This document shows, piece after piece, positions 62,710 to 64,000 of a DNA stretch of 64,000 nt. Source of the DNA: JAAYCU01 sp964401335 (GTDB lineage: Bacteria > Planctomycetota > Phycisphaerae > UBA1845 > PWPN01); the NCBI GenBank assembly GCA_964401335.1, contig CAYNYK010000003.1, positions 26,443 through 90,442 on the forward strand, in the 5' to 3' direction. The notes below the pieces were generated by a model. The model was given only the letters and a program-made list of their open reading frames with translations. It had not been told where the DNA came from and did not search any database. Each line of letters opens with the position of its first letter. The first letter of the stretch is position 1. The translations under genes were made by a program, and so were the position numbers.

Positions 62710-62738
62710 TTGTCATGCGGGCCGTCGGCGGCTATATA
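62710..62738 (+). promoter_or_regulatory. Promoter of the HAD hydrolase gene, implying a leaderless mRNA
   Basis: TTGTCA (62710-62715), a 17-base spacer and TATATA (62733-62738). The ATG at 62750 is only 11 bases past the -10 box, leaving room for at most a few leader bases and no ribosome site. Confidence 0.55.
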
Positions 62739-62749
62739 GTTGCGCCCTT

Positions 62750-63613
62750 ATGGATATGCCTTATCGACTGATTGCGGTGGACGTGGACGGAACACTGGTG
62801 GACTCGCGCGGGCAGGTGCCGACGGCCAATCGGCGGGCGCTGCACCGGGCCCACGAGGCGGGGATGAAGGTCTGTATCTGCACGGGGCGCTCGCTGTCGG
62901 AGACCCGGGCGGTGATCGAGGCGGTCGGGCTGGATTCGGATGCCGGTGTTTTCATCTTCGGGGCGGTGGTCAGCGCGCTGCCGGAAGGGCGAACGCTGCG
63001 GCGGACGGCCATGGATCAGGCACTGGCCGAGCGGTTGACCGAGTTCTTTCAAACCCGGGGCTATCCGCTCCTTGTCGCCTACGATGGCTGGCAGAGCGCG
63101 GCCGAGTTTTGCCTGATCCGGGGCGAGCGTCTGTCCGAGGGCGTGGAGCGGTGGCGCAACAACACGCCGACGCCGGTGCGCGAGTTCGGCCACTGGTGGG
63201 AGTTGCCGCCCGAACCAGTGCGGATCGGCGTGCTCGATGAGCCAAGGCATATTGAGCGGACCCTGGCCGCCCTGGATGCTGAATTTCCCGCCGGGCAGAT
63301 GAAATGCAACGCGATTTACGCGCCGAATTACGGCCTGCACGTAGTGGAGTGTTTCGCCCCGCAGGTGAACAAGTGGTACGGCATCACCATGCTGGCCGAG
63401 CCGCTGGGCATCCGCGCCGAGCAGATCGTGGCCATCGGCGACGATGTGAATGATCTGGAGATGATCCGCGAGGCCGGGCTGGGCATCGCCATGGGCAACG
63501 CGAACCCGAAGGTGGCGGCCGTCGCCCGCCGGCGAACCCGCGGCCATGACGAATGCGGCGTGGCCGTCGCCGTGGAGGCTATTCTTGACGGTAAAGATCT
63601 CACGGAGCCGTGA
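62750..63613 (+). CDS. HAD-superfamily IIB (Cof-type) hydrolase
   Basis: A 287-residue cytoplasmic phosphatase-like protein. Motif I is DVDGT (D11 nucleophile, D13), motif II lies in CICTGRSLSE, and motif IV in IVAIGDDVNDLEMIREAGLGIAMGNA. The cap (about 80-195) is of the C2B type seen in sugar-phosphate phosphatases. Substrate unknown. A second in-frame ATG lies 6 bases downstream (62756). Its promoter lies so close that translation probably starts on a leaderless transcript. Confidence 0.92.
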   Translation: MDMPYRLIAVDVDGTLVDSRGQVPTANRRALHRAHEAGMKVCICTGRSLSETRAVIEAVGLDSDAGVFIFGAVVSALPEGRTLRRTAMDQALAERLTEFFQTRGYPLLVAYDGWQSAAEFCLIRGERLSEGVERWRNNTPTPVREFGHWWELPPEPVRIGVLDEPRHIERTLAALDAEFPAGQMKCNAIYAPNYGLHVVECFAPQVNKWYGITMLAEPLGIRAEQIVAIGDDVNDLEMIREAGLGIAMGNANPKVAAVARRRTRGHDECGVAVAVEAILDGKDLTEP

Positions 63614-64000
63614 GCGGGTGGTTTGCTCCCTTTTCGCGTCCTTTTGAACTGTTGGATGTTTGCTTACCTCCGGAAAGAGAGTAGAGCACTAGCCCGCATT
63701 ATTCATTGGTTTTACCATGGTAAAACTAATGAATAATGCGGGTTATCACCCCCGCACGCCTGGCATCCGTTTTTCGCCGGCCGTGGCCAATCGGATTGAA
63801 GCGATGTCCCGCTGCGCGGATACCGATCCTTCACTCCGCGCGGTTATCATGCCTGTTGTCCCCGTCACGGACGGGGGAGCTGTCTATAAGTCTTTTATTG
63901 AGTTCCCCCTGGACCGTGTGTGAATCGAACGTATCACTTTTATTAAGCCTCCTCAGCAGAATCTGTGGGTAAGTTCCGGCTCGGGTAGCTGTCCAAGGGC
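63614..64000. other. Right end of window, mostly non-coding
   Basis: This stretch holds a 50-bp near-perfect palindrome (listed separately) and a short frame that starts in it (63717-63923) and has no recognisable similarity. A gene running out of the right edge cannot be excluded. Confidence 0.3.
63693..63742. repeat. 50-bp near-perfect palindrome
   Basis: Arms of 24 bases (63693-63716 and 63719-63742) are complementary except for one position, with AT at the centre. The outer part is CCCGCATTATTCATT, the inner part GTTTTACC. No T run follows, so it is not an ordinary terminator. Confidence 0.7.

Overview
The window looks like chromosomal DNA from a planctomycete, most likely Phycisphaerae-like; this is inferred from gene content only. 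The pointers are an H-X9-DG prepilin-type protein, a PEP-CTERM protein, a secreted protein ending in a duplicated Cys-rich EF-hand (dockerin-like) module with the D-D-F-x-x-F-x-A-C pattern, a two-domain sulfatase, GH38 and GH106 glycosidases, and UROD-like, DUF4380 and Gfo/Idh genes. I see no rRNA, tRNA, CRISPR array, intact insertion sequence or phage.

Layout. 1-9.6 kb: carbohydrate genes (partial pectate-lyase-like protein, TIM-barrel protein with NPCBM domain, DoxX protein, SSS symporter, GH38 alpha-mannosidase). 9.6-12.8 kb: rpsO-pnp and a cold-shock protein. 13-17 kb: a sigma54 activator with a degenerate receiver, facing a PepSY protein and a prepilin-like pair. 17.5-25.1 kb: response regulator and sensor kinase followed by a MacA/MacB/outer-membrane-factor export system. 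25-34.8 kb: fused double sulfatase, transposase remnant, UVR-motif protein, redoxin, lipoproteins, methyltransferase and PEP-CTERM protein, with a roughly 150-bp palindromic repeat element. 34.8-39.4 kb: a hairpin array, a VKOR-DsbA fusion gene broken by a MITE and a frameshift, a DUF418 membrane protein and a convergent pair of unlisted small lipoproteins. 39.6-56.3 kb: ten minus-strand genes, read as a polysaccharide/amino-sugar utilisation cluster with a good promoter at its head. 57-64 kb: giant Calx-beta/dockerin-like exported protein, DUF362 protein, a second hairpin array and a HAD hydrolase that appears leaderless.

How the genes work together. The long minus-strand cluster combines exported glycan-active enzymes (two large secreted proteins and a GH106 rhamnosidase) with a sodium symporter and a cytoplasmic PIG-L deacetylase / DegT aminotransferase / Gfo-Idh set, which would suit opening and remodelling of an N-acylated amino sugar. 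The two-component system probably controls the adjacent export operon, and a shared CTTAAGGTT word lies upstream of both.

The most unusual signal is the pair of intergenic arrays at 34.9-35.1 and 62.1-62.5 kb. They hold many short perfect hairpins whose stems differ in sequence but whose four-base loop is almost always AGGA (TCCT on the other strand). Each array is followed by a second palindrome family of form CGCY-NN-RGCG.
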